From NCBI GenBank assembly GCA_016210895.1, contig JACQTG010000138.1, positions 1 to 16,722 on the forward strand: 16,722 nucleotides of DNA, in the 5' to 3' direction. Under the pieces are notes generated by a model. It was not told where the DNA came from. It saw only the letters and a program-made list of their open reading frames with translations, and did not search any database. Source of the DNA: Acidobacteriota bacterium. Its GTDB lineage: Bacteria; Acidobacteriota; Terriglobia; Acidoferrales; 2-02-FULL-67-57. Positions within the stretch are counted from its first letter, which is position 1; every line of letters starts with the position of its first letter. The position numbers and the translations under genes are program-made. Shown piece by piece: positions 7,110 through 13,820 of this stretch.

Positions 7110-8399
7110 CTATCCTGGGGACGGCAGAAACTCGGCCGCTTTTTCCGCCGCGCGCGCCGTCGCTCCGCGACTCGCGGCGACGAGGGCTTGCGCAGCGTTG
7201 CCCATCCTGCGGCAGCGATCGCGATCGCGCAGCAACTCGGCCAGGCGTTTCCCGAGCTCGGCCGCATCGCGCACGGGCAACGCGGCACCGGCGGCGGTGA
7301 AAGCCTGCGCCAGCAGGCGAAAGTTTTCCATTGAAGGGCCAAAGAGAATCGGCTTGCCCCAGAGACCCGGCTCGACTGGATTGTGCCCGCCCGCAGGCAC
7401 CAGGCTGCCGCCGACAAAGGCCACGGTGGCCGCCGCGTAGGTGGCGGCGAGCTCGCCCAGCGTGTCGAGCAGCAGCACTTCTGGCTCGGAGCCGGGCATG
7501 TGGTTGTTCGACGCCGCCTGGAGGTCGGTGCGGCGAACGAAGGAAACACCGCGGGCGCGGAGCCACCGCGCCACCGGGTCAAACCGCTCCGGATGTCGCG
7601 GCGCCAGCACGAGGAGTGCTTCGGGGAAATCTGCCCGGACCGCGCGCAGCGCGTCCACCAGCATCGCCTCCTCCCCTTCGAGCGTGCTGCCGGCCACAAT
7701 GATGGGGCTCCGGGCCTCCAGCAGGCGGAGAAAGGCAGGTCGGGCGGGCGGCGCAAGGTCGAACTTCAGATTCCCGCCGACCGCGACGCGCTCGGCCGGC
7801 GCGCCCAGGGCAATGATCCGCTCAGCGTCTTGCTCGCTTTGCATCAGGAAGAAGGCCGGCGTGCGCAACACGCGCCGCAAGAACCCGCGCCAGAGCGGAA
7901 TCAACCGGTGGCGGCGGAAACTCCGATCCGAGATGCGCCCGTTGACGAACACGACCGGCACGCCAGCCTGCGCGGCTTGGTGGAGAAAGTTCGGCCAGAT
8001 TTCCGTCTCGGCGATGAGAATGAGCGCCGGCCGGAGCTGCTTCAAAGCGCGGCGGACGGCGAAGGCGAAATCGAACGGAAAGTAAAAAATCGCCTCCGCG
8101 AGTCCGGCCGGTCGAGCCGCCACCTGTTGGCCGGTGAGGGTCACGGTTGAGAAGAGGAGCGGGCGAGCGGGAAAACGCGCGCGCAACTGACGCAGCAGCG
8201 GCACCACCGCCAGCGCCTCGCCGACTGAGACCGCATGCACCCAAATGCCGCCCGGGCGGACGTGTCGCGCCGCCGGTAGCCAGCCGAGTCGCTGGCCCAG
8301 ATTGTGGAAGTACTTCTTGTGGCGCAGGCCTTGGACGACGAAATACGGGCTCAGAAAAAGAAGGGCGAGCGCAAGCAACGCGCTATAGAAACCGTACAT
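7110..8399 (-). CDS. waaA: 3-deoxy-D-manno-octulosonic acid (Kdo) transferase
   Basis: The product is 429 residues, a GT30 enzyme that transfers Kdo from CMP-Kdo to lipid IVA at the inner membrane. An N-terminal membrane anchor (residues about 5-22) is followed by LGQRLGWLP and the catalytic motif HAVSVGEALA (presumed catalytic Glu61). Further family blocks are ILIAETEIWPNF, VNGRISDRSFRRH, VAGSTLEGEE, LAPRHPERF and GGSLVPAGGHNPVEPGLWGK followed by FGPSMENF. It is the first gene of the leftward LPS operon. The start ATG at 8399 is preceded by GAGG placed very close to it, and a TATAAT on this strand lies 39-44 bases upstream. Whether one or two Kdo residues are added cannot be read from the sequence. 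Confidence 0.95.
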   Translation of the reverse strand: MYGFYSALLALALLFLSPYFVVQGLRHKKYFHNLGQRLGWLPAARHVRPGGIWVHAVSVGEALAVVPLLRQLRARFPARPLLFSTVTLTGQQVAARPAGLAEAIFYFPFDFAFAVRRALKQLRPALILIAETEIWPNFLHQAAQAGVPVVFVNGRISDRSFRRHRLIPLWRGFLRRVLRTPAFFLMQSEQDAERIIALGAPAERVAVGGNLKFDLAPPARPAFLRLLEARSPIIVAGSTLEGEEAMLVDALRAVRADFPEALLVLAPRHPERFDPVARWLRARGVSFVRRTDLQAASNNHMPGSEPEVLLLDTLGELAATYAAATVAFVGGSLVPAGGHNPVEPGLWGKPILFGPSMENFRLLAQAFTAAGAALPVRDAAELGKRLAELLRDRDRCRRMGNAAQALVAASRGATARAAEKAAEFLPSPG

Positions 8400-8436
8400 C
8401 GCCTCAGAGTGTGCCGCAGCCAGAATGAAACCCCGC

Positions 8437-8442
8437 TATTAT
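8437..8442 (+). promoter_or_regulatory. Putative -10 element of the divergent secreted-protein gene
   Basis: On the plus strand this reads TATTAT, 12 bases before the ATG at 8454, and overlaps the minus-strand TATAAT. It is the only AT-rich patch in the 54-base divergent interval. No convincing -35 is seen. If used, the mRNA would be almost leaderless. Confidence 0.3.
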
Positions 8443-8443
8443 A
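8438..8443 (-). promoter_or_regulatory. Putative -10 element of the LPS operon promoter
   Basis: On the minus strand this is a perfect TATAAT, 39-44 bases before the waaA start. Expected transcription start is near 8431, giving a leader of about 32 bases. No good -35 match is found 16-18 bases further upstream; that region lies inside the divergent gene. Support is the hexamer and its position only. Confidence 0.4.
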
Positions 8444-8453
8444 GCCCAGAGCC

Positions 8454-9080
8454 ATGAGGGGCTTTGCCCAACTCGCCGTTCTGCTCTTCGCCTTCGCCTG
8501 TGCGGCACAAGAGCCGCCGGCTGCAGGCTTCGATCCAGCCGCCTACGCCGCGCGTGATGTGCACGAAGGCGTGACGCTCGCGGCCAGACCGTACCTGGCC
8601 GCGGCGGACGTGGAAGCGCTCTTTGGCCGGCACTCGCTGCTCGCGGCCGGCATTGTGCCCGTGGAAGTTCTGCTGGTAAACGAGCGTCAGGAGTCGGTGC
8701 GGGTGGCCTGGGAGCAAGTTGTACTGCTGAGCGGCGAGGCGAAGTTCGAGCGGATCGAACCCGAACGCATCGCCTGGCTCGTCTACCCGGCGCCGGAGAT
8801 GAAAACCCAGCAGCCGTGGCCGGGGAAACCGACGAAAATGCCTCCCGACAAAAAACGCAACCAGCGCGAAGCGGTGGAAGCCGCGCTGCGCAGCCAGCAA
8901 ATGCGCGTGAGCGTGATACCGGCCGCGGGTCGGGCGCGTGGCTTCCTCTACTTCGACCGCGGCACCGAGCCGCTCACACTGGCCCGCGCGAGCCTCTACG
9001 TGCCCCAAGTGGTGCGGCTGCCGGAGGAACAGCCACTGCTCTTCTTCGAGGTCAGTTTGAAAGTCTACGCCGAGCACTGA
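8454..9080 (+). CDS. Secreted protein of unknown function
   Basis: The product is 208 residues. A signal peptide (MRGFAQLAVLLFAFACAA) is followed by a probably beta-rich domain. The Cys at residue 16 sits in a poor lipobox (AFAC), so ordinary export and lipoprotein processing are both possible. The mature part has VHEGVTLAARPY, AAGIVPVEVLLVNERQESVRV, which resembles a beta-sandwich edge, and RGFLYFDRGTEPL near the C-terminus. The lysine- and proline-rich stretch PGKPTKMPPDKKRNQREA in the middle looks like a flexible linker. I recall proteins of similar design in Acidobacteriota annotated only as hypothetical, and know no function. It is divergent from the LPS operon across 54 bases, so the two promoters must nearly touch. 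An envelope role is possible but unsupported beyond context. No Shine-Dalgarno sequence is evident before the ATG. Confidence 0.8.
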   Translation: MRGFAQLAVLLFAFACAAQEPPAAGFDPAAYAARDVHEGVTLAARPYLAAADVEALFGRHSLLAAGIVPVEVLLVNERQESVRVAWEQVVLLSGEAKFERIEPERIAWLVYPAPEMKTQQPWPGKPTKMPPDKKRNQREAVEAALRSQQMRVSVIPAAGRARGFLYFDRGTEPLTLARASLYVPQVVRLPEEQPLLFFEVSLKVYAEH

Positions 9081-9122
9081 GGTCGAAGGGTGAATGGGCT
9101 ACGCGATTCTCCCGCCCTGCGT

Positions 9123-9128
9123 TAGAAT
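9123..9128 (+). promoter_or_regulatory. Putative -10 element before the helicase gene
   Basis: TAGAAT lies 21 bases before the ATG at 9150 in the 69-base gap after the secreted-protein gene. No good -35 match is found at the expected distance. A start near 9135 would give a leader of about 15 bases with no Shine-Dalgarno sequence. Confidence 0.3.
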
Positions 9129-9149
9129 GGCGCGTTCTCCTGCATCACG

Positions 9150-11378
9150 ATGTCACTTCTTGAGGCGTTGAATCCTGTCCAGCGCGAGGCGGTGACCTCG
9201 ACGGAAGGCCCGCTGCTAGTGTTGGCCGGCGCGGGCAGCGGCAAGACCCGTGTCATCACCTACCGCGTCGCCTATCTGCTGGAGCAGGCCCAGGCTCGCC
9301 CGGAAGAAATCCTCGCCGTCACCTTTACGAACAATGCCGCTGACGAGATGCGCACACGCGTAGAAGGCCTGGTGGGGACGCCGCCGCGCTGGGTCTCAAC
9401 CTTTCATTCCTTTTGCGCACGGCTGCTCCGCCGTGAGGCAGAAGCCGCCGGGCTCAAGCGCGACTTCGTCATCTACGACGACGAAGACCAGGAACGCCTG
9501 GTGCGCGGGCTGCTGAAGGAGTTGGGGCTCGACCAAACCGCCTGGACGCCGCGCAGTGTGCTCGAGCGCATCAGCCGCGCCAAGACCGCCGGCGCGGGCC
9601 CGGCCGAGTGGGCTGCGAGTGAGAACCCCCGCGAGCGCGAGCTGGCGCCGGTGTTTGCGCGCTACGGCCAAGGCCTGGCGGCCGCGGGCGCGCTCGACTT
9701 CGACGACCTGCTGCTGCGTGCGGTGGCTCTGCTTGCAGGCCAGTCGGAGGTGCGTCGGCGCTACGGGCAACGCTTCCGCTACGTGCAAGTAGACGAATAC
9801 CAGGACACGAACCGGCCGCAGTATGAACTGCTGCGCCTGCTCACCGGGGAGCACCAGAACCTGTGCGTGGTGGGCGACGAGGACCAGTCCATCTACGGCT
9901 GGCGCGGCGCTGACTACGGCAACATCTTCCGCTTCGAGCAGGACTTTCCCGGGACGCGGGTGATTCTGCTCGAGCAGAACTACCGCTCCTCCCAGCCGAT
10001 CCTCGACGCTGCCACCGCGCTCATCGGCCACAACCGGCAGCGCAAAGGCAAGGTGCTCTGGAGCGAGCGCCGCGAAGGCCCCAAGCCCAAACTCTACGAA
10101 GCCGAACGTGCCACGGAAGAGAGTCAGTTCGTCGCCGAAACCATCTGGCAGTATCGTCGCACCCAGCCCGGCGAGCGCCTAGCCGTGCTCTATCGCACGA
10201 ACGCGCAATCGCGCCTGTTCGAGGAGGCATTGCGCCGCTATGCCATCCCCTATCGTGTGGTGGGCGGGTTCAGCTTCTACAAGCGCGCCGAGGTGAAAGA
10301 CTTGCTGGCCTACGTGCGGCTGGCGCGCAACCCCGCCGACAATCAGAGCCTGCTGCGGATCCTGAACGTGCCCGCGCGCGGCCTGGGCGCGACCACAAGC
10401 GAGGCGCTGTTCCAGTACGCCCAAAGCCATGCCGTGCCGCTCTGGGAAGCGGTCGAAGCCCTGGCCGCCGAGCCGACTATGCGCACGGCCAAAGCCCTAG
10501 CTGGATTCCGCGCCTTCATCGAACAGGTGCACGGCGAGCTGGCGCAGAGCCCACTGAGCGCCGTGCTGCGCTTCGTCCTGCGGGAGAGCGGCTGGGAGGA
10601 AAAGCTGCGCCAAGCCGGCACCGAAGAGGCGCTGGGGCGGCTCGAAAACTTGCAGGAACTCATCCAGGCGGCGGAGGAGAGCGAGGGGCGGGGCGAAGCG
10701 TCGGAGGAGTTTCTGGACCGGGCGGCACTGGTGTCGGACGCCGACGACTACGACCCTTCGAGCCCGGTGACCCTGATGACGCTGCACAGCGCCAAAGGGA
10801 CGGAGTTTTCGGTCGTGTTCCTGACCGGGCTGGAAGAAGGCGTCTTCCCGCACACCCGCTCGCTCGGGACAGAAGCCGAAATCGAAGAGGAGCGACGCCT
10901 CTGCTATGTGGGAATGACACGGGCGCAAAATGAGCTCTACCTGACGCGGGCCCGCCGCCGGCGCGGCTGGGGCAGCGCGGCCGAACTCGGCGACTACGCC
11001 GAGGAGAGCACGCCCTCGCGCTTCCTCGAGGAAGTTCCCACTGAGATGGTCGAACGCATCGGGGTTTCGACCGAAGGTGTCGCCTTGGAGCGCGGGTGGC
11101 GCTATGAGCCGGTGGCGGAGCCGCGCTGGCCCCGTCGTGCCCGCGGGCGAGGGCGCGGCCGTCGGCGCTACGCAGAAGAAGAGGACGTGCCGGTGCGCGT
11201 GGTGGCCGACCCCGACGCTCCCTTTCCGCTGGGCACGGTGGTGCGGCACAGCCGCTTCGGCGTGGGCACGGTGGTCGGGATTGACGGCGTCGGCGCCGAC
11301 CGCAAGCTCACGGTCAGCTTTCCCGGCTATGGCCGCAAGAAATTGGTGGAGAAGTACGCCGGGCTGGAACGCGTATGA
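9150..11378 (+). CDS. pcrA: ATP-dependent 3'-5' DNA helicase, PcrA/UvrD type (SF1A)
   Basis: The product is 742 residues and unwinds DNA in nucleotide excision and mismatch repair and in clearing recombination intermediates. All SF1A motifs are in order: Q motif LNPVQREAV (8-16), Walker A GAGSGKT (27-33), Ia TFTNNAADEMRTRV, II VDEYQDTN, III VGDEDQSIYGWRGAD, IV LEQNYRSSQPIL, V MTLHSAKGTEF then FLTGLEEGVFPH, and VI EEERRLCYVGMTRA. The C-terminus carries the Tudor-like PcrA/UvrD extension (GTVVRHSRFGVGTVVGIDG to the end), which in the family binds RNA polymerase. An Arg-rich linker (RWPRRARGRGRGRRRY) precedes it. Length is normal for the family. The ATG at 9150 is the first start in frame and puts the Q motif at the usual place. 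pcrA and uvrD cannot be told apart here. Confidence 0.95.
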   Translation: MSLLEALNPVQREAVTSTEGPLLVLAGAGSGKTRVITYRVAYLLEQAQARPEEILAVTFTNNAADEMRTRVEGLVGTPPRWVSTFHSFCARLLRREAEAAGLKRDFVIYDDEDQERLVRGLLKELGLDQTAWTPRSVLERISRAKTAGAGPAEWAASENPRERELAPVFARYGQGLAAAGALDFDDLLLRAVALLAGQSEVRRRYGQRFRYVQVDEYQDTNRPQYELLRLLTGEHQNLCVVGDEDQSIYGWRGADYGNIFRFEQDFPGTRVILLEQNYRSSQPILDAATALIGHNRQRKGKVLWSERREGPKPKLYEAERATEESQFVAETIWQYRRTQPGERLAVLYRTNAQSRLFEEALRRYAIPYRVVGGFSFYKRAEVKDLLAYVRLARNPADNQSLLRILNVPARGLGATTSEALFQYAQSHAVPLWEAVEALAAEPTMRTAKALAGFRAFIEQVHGELAQSPLSAVLRFVLRESGWEEKLRQAGTEEALGRLENLQELIQAAEESEGRGEASEEFLDRAALVSDADDYDPSSPVTLMTLHSAKGTEFSVVFLTGLEEGVFPHTRSLGTEAEIEEERRLCYVGMTRAQNELYLTRARRRRGWGSAAELGDYAEESTPSRFLEEVPTEMVERIGVSTEGVALERGWRYEPVAEPRWPRRARGRGRGRRRYAEEEDVPVRVVADPDAPFPLGTVVRHSRFGVGTVVGIDGVGADRKLTVSFPGYGRKKLVEKYAGLERV

Positions 11379-11394
11379 GGAAGCGGGTGCTGAG

Positions 11395-11413
11395 CCTGCC
11401 TGCGGCAGGCAGG
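11395..11413. repeat. 19-base perfect palindrome (9-base arms, 1-base centre)
   Basis: CCTGCCTGC-G-GCAGGCAGG lies 16 bases after the helicase stop and 34 bases before the permease start. The next bases (TACCTCTTTC) are not a proper U-tract, so it is at best a weak terminator. I recall related CCTGCC/GGCAGG palindromes scattered in many environmental genomes, so a dispersed element is the alternative. Only one copy was noticed here. Confidence 0.6.
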
Positions 11414-11439
11414 TACCTCTTTCGGACTGTCCGTATAAC

Positions 11440-11446
11440 GAGGTGA
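11440..11446 (+). promoter_or_regulatory. Strong Shine-Dalgarno sequence of the permease
   Basis: GAGGTGA matches seven bases of the anti-Shine-Dalgarno complement and ends one base before the ATG at 11448, leaving 4 bases between GAGG and the ATG. It supports this start and contrasts with the weak or absent sites before most genes in the window. Confidence 0.6.
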
Positions 11447-11447
11447 G

Positions 11448-12944
11448 ATGAGCAGCCAACTCTGGCGAACGAAGAGCGTGGACCAGTTGGTGGCGCAGAC
11501 GGAAGAACCCGGACAACGGCTGAAGCGGGTGCTCGGCCCGTGGAGCCTGGTGGCGCTCGGCATCGGGGCAGTCATCGGCACGGGCGTGTGGGTGCTTTCG
11601 GGGACGGCAGCGATGGGCAAGGAAGTCGCCATCGAATCGCTGCTGAACGCACCCCTGCTCGACGTGCTGCTGCACGGGCGCGAGGCGGTGGGCGTGGCGG
11701 GGCGGCCGGGAGCGGGACCCGCCATTGCGCTCAGCTATATGCTGGTCGCGATTGCCTGCGCCTTCGCCGCGCTCTGCTACGCCGAGCTGGCGGCGATGAT
11801 TCCGGTGGCGGGCAGCGCCTACACCTATAGCTACGCCACCCTGGGCGAAATCGTCGCCTGGATCATCGGCTGGGACTTGATCCTCGAATACGCCGTCAGC
11901 AACATGGCGGTGGCGGTGGGCTTCTCCGGCTACTTCAACAGTATCCTGAACGGCTGGGGGATTCACCTGCCCCGGGAGCTGAGCCAGCCCGTGTTCAGCG
12001 GGGGCGAGGTGACGGGCGCGCTCTTCAACCTGCCGGCTTTCCTGATCGTGATGCTGCTGACGGTGCTGCTCGTGCTCGGCATCCGCGAGAGCGTGGGCGC
12101 AAACACAGTGATGGTGCTGATCAAGGTGGTAGCCATCCTGGTATTTGTCATCGGCGCCTGGAAATACGTCGACCCCGACAACCTGCGGCCCTTTGCCCCC
12201 AACGGGGCCCAGGGCGTGTTGACCGGTGCGGCGCTGGTGTTTTTCGCCTACATCGGCTTCGACTCGGTCTCAACCACGGCCGAAGAGTGTCGCAACCCGC
12301 AGCGGGACGTGCCCTTCGGGCTGCTGATGACGCTCTTGCTCACCATGGTCTTGTACGTAGCCGTGGCGGTGGTGCTGACCGGGATTGTCGACTACCGCAC
12401 GCTCGACCCCGATGCGCCGGTAGCGAGCGCGCTCAACCAGTTGGGGCTGACGGGGCTTTCGCGCTGGGTCTCGATCGGGGCGGTGTGCGGGATGATCAGC
12501 TCGATTCTGGTTTACCAACTCGGCCAGGCACGCATCTGGTTTGCCATGTCGCGCGACCGGTTGCTGCCGGGGGCCTTTTCCGCCGTGCACCCACGCTTCC
12601 GCACCCCGCACCTGAGCACCTGGATCGCGGGCTTGGTGGTGGCGATTCCCGCCGGGCTGTGGGACATCGGCGAGCTGGCTGAGCTCTCGAACATCGGCAC
12701 GCTCTTCGCCTTCGCGCTGGTCTGCGCCGGCGTATGGATGCTGCGGCGACGTCGGCCGGAGCTGCGGCGGCCCTTTCGCGCGCCCTGGGTGCCGGCGGTG
12801 CCGCTCCTGGGGATTCTCAGTTGCGTAATCCTGATGACTTCCTTACCCTTAGTAACCTGGCTGCGCTTTCTGGTGTGGCTGGGGATTGGGCTCGTCATCT
12901 ATTTTGGCTACAGCCGCAAACGCAGCGGACTCTACCAGGGATGA
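11448..12944 (+). CDS. Amino acid permease, APC superfamily, cationic amino acid transporter (CAT)-like
   Basis: The product is 498 residues with about 12 hydrophobic helices; it would carry amino acids across the inner membrane. The N-terminus RTKSVDQLVAQTE...LKRVLGPWSLVALG is typical of bacterial CAT-like permeases. The first-helix substrate motif GIGAVIGTGVWVLSG follows (residues about 38-52). Later blocks are CYAELAAMIPVAGSAYTYSY, GWDLILEYAV, FFAYIGFDSVSTTAEECRNP followed by QRDVPFG, and FAMSRDRLLPG. The loop after helix 1 carries about 32 extra residues (about 56-87, containing LLDVLLHGREAVGVAGRPG) before the normal GPAIALSY start of helix 2; family members I know have only a few residues there. 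The substrate cannot be assigned. The Shine-Dalgarno sequence GAGGTGA supports the start. Spacing of 69 bases after pcrA leaves co-transcription uncertain. Confidence 0.9.
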   Translation: MSSQLWRTKSVDQLVAQTEEPGQRLKRVLGPWSLVALGIGAVIGTGVWVLSGTAAMGKEVAIESLLNAPLLDVLLHGREAVGVAGRPGAGPAIALSYMLVAIACAFAALCYAELAAMIPVAGSAYTYSYATLGEIVAWIIGWDLILEYAVSNMAVAVGFSGYFNSILNGWGIHLPRELSQPVFSGGEVTGALFNLPAFLIVMLLTVLLVLGIRESVGANTVMVLIKVVAILVFVIGAWKYVDPDNLRPFAPNGAQGVLTGAALVFFAYIGFDSVSTTAEECRNPQRDVPFGLLMTLLLTMVLYVAVAVVLTGIVDYRTLDPDAPVASALNQLGLTGLSRWVSIGAVCGMISSILVYQLGQARIWFAMSRDRLLPGAFSAVHPRFRTPHLSTWIAGLVVAIPAGLWDIGELAELSNIGTLFAFALVCAGVWMLRRRRPELRRPFRAPWVPAVPLLGILSCVILMTSLPLVTWLRFLVWLGIGLVIYFGYSRKRSGLYQG

Positions 12945-12966
12945 GACGCCCGAGGACTCTCGCTCC

Positions 12967-13806
12967 GTGACCCCGAGAACGCCGCGGGTTCGCTGCGGTT
13001 TGCCACTTCTGGTGCTGGCGCTGCTGGCCTGGCCGGCACAGGCATGGGAGCCGACGGCGCAGCGGCTGGTAACTTCGAAAGCCATCGAGTCGCTGCCCTA
13101 TCCCTTGCAGAGCTTTTTCGAGGCGCACCGGCGAGAGATCGTTGAGCTCGCGAGCGACCCGACCAAGTGGCCGGAGACCGACCGCAAGCAAGCCTACCAC
13201 GGTTACATCCGCCTAGACGCCTACGGCGAGTTTCCCTTCAGCGCGCTGCCGTGGAACTACAACGCCGCCGTGCGCAAGCACGCCACGCGCAAGCTGACCG
13301 CACAGGGCACGCTGCCCTGGCAGATTGGCCTCTACAGCCTACGCTTGCAGGAGGCCTTCCAGAGTGGCGAAGAAGAAGCCATGGTGCGCCAGGCGGCCAT
13401 CCTGGCCCACTACATCGCCGAAGCCCACGACCCCTTCAACACTACGCGCAACTTCGACGGCAGCCGCTCCGGGCAGCTCGGCGTCGATGCCCGCTACGCG
13501 CGCAGCCTGGTCGAGCGCTACCAGTTGTTCTTCATCATCCGGCCCGGCGGCGCGATCAAGATCAACGACCCCACGGCCTACGCCTTCGGGATGGTGCTGG
13601 AAGCGTTCACCTGGGTGGACAACATCCTGCTCGCCGACAGCCAGGCGCGCGCCGAGCAGCCCGACTACAACGACGCCTACTACGACACCTTCTACGACCA
13701 AGTGGGCGCGATCCTCATCCGCCAGCTTACCTACGCCAGCCAGAACATCGGCGCCTTCTGGTACACGGCCTGGGTGAACGCCGGCAGCCCCACCCTGCCG
13801 CGCTGA
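12967..13806 (+). CDS. Secreted zinc-dependent phospholipase C-like protein, metal site apparently degenerate
   Basis: The product is 279 residues from a GTG start. A signal peptide of 26 residues ends PAQA, leaving Trp27 as mature residue 1, which in classic zinc phospholipases C is itself a metal ligand. The body resembles the Zn_dep_PLPC family: AIESLPYPLQSFFEAHRREI, a YHGYIRLDAYGEFPF block, AILAHYIAEAHDPFNTTRNF (around 144-163) and WYTAWVNAGSPTLP at the end. Against the family pattern HY..D.....H...N, His148 is kept, Asp is Glu152 and the second His is Asn158. The expected downstream H...E pair reads Asp174...Ala178, and the His near the mature N-terminus is Gln32. Lipase activity is therefore doubtful. 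GTG 12967 was chosen because it directly precedes the signal peptide; the frame is open upstream but overlaps the permease. The deaminase gene follows 14 bases after its stop. Confidence 0.78.
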   Translation: MTPRTPRVRCGLPLLVLALLAWPAQAWEPTAQRLVTSKAIESLPYPLQSFFEAHRREIVELASDPTKWPETDRKQAYHGYIRLDAYGEFPFSALPWNYNAAVRKHATRKLTAQGTLPWQIGLYSLRLQEAFQSGEEEAMVRQAAILAHYIAEAHDPFNTTRNFDGSRSGQLGVDARYARSLVERYQLFFIIRPGGAIKINDPTAYAFGMVLEAFTWVDNILLADSQARAEQPDYNDAYYDTFYDQVGAILIRQLTYASQNIGAFWYTAWVNAGSPTLPR

Positions 13807-13820
13807 GGGCGAGCGCGCCG

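Noticed and set aside
5834..7300. A 488-codon plus-strand open frame opposite waaF and lpxK
   Set aside because: The minus strand encodes two motif-complete LPS enzymes here. The plus-strand translation is rich in Arg, Gln, His and Ala, has no domain, and is typical of an antisense frame in GC-rich DNA.
11395..11424. Intrinsic terminator after the helicase gene
   Set aside because: The stem is strong, but the following bases (TACCTCTTTC) are not a run of T, so a terminator call is not supported.
10497..11966. A 489-codon minus-strand open frame opposite the helicase and permease
   Set aside because: It spans two real genes on the other strand, has low-complexity composition (His, Arg, Pro, Ala) and shows no recognisable motif.
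13167..13820. N-terminal extension of the deaminase frame to 13167
   Set aside because: This part is the phospholipase-like gene read out of frame and is Arg/Pro-rich. The deaminase motif set starts just after the ATG at 13821.
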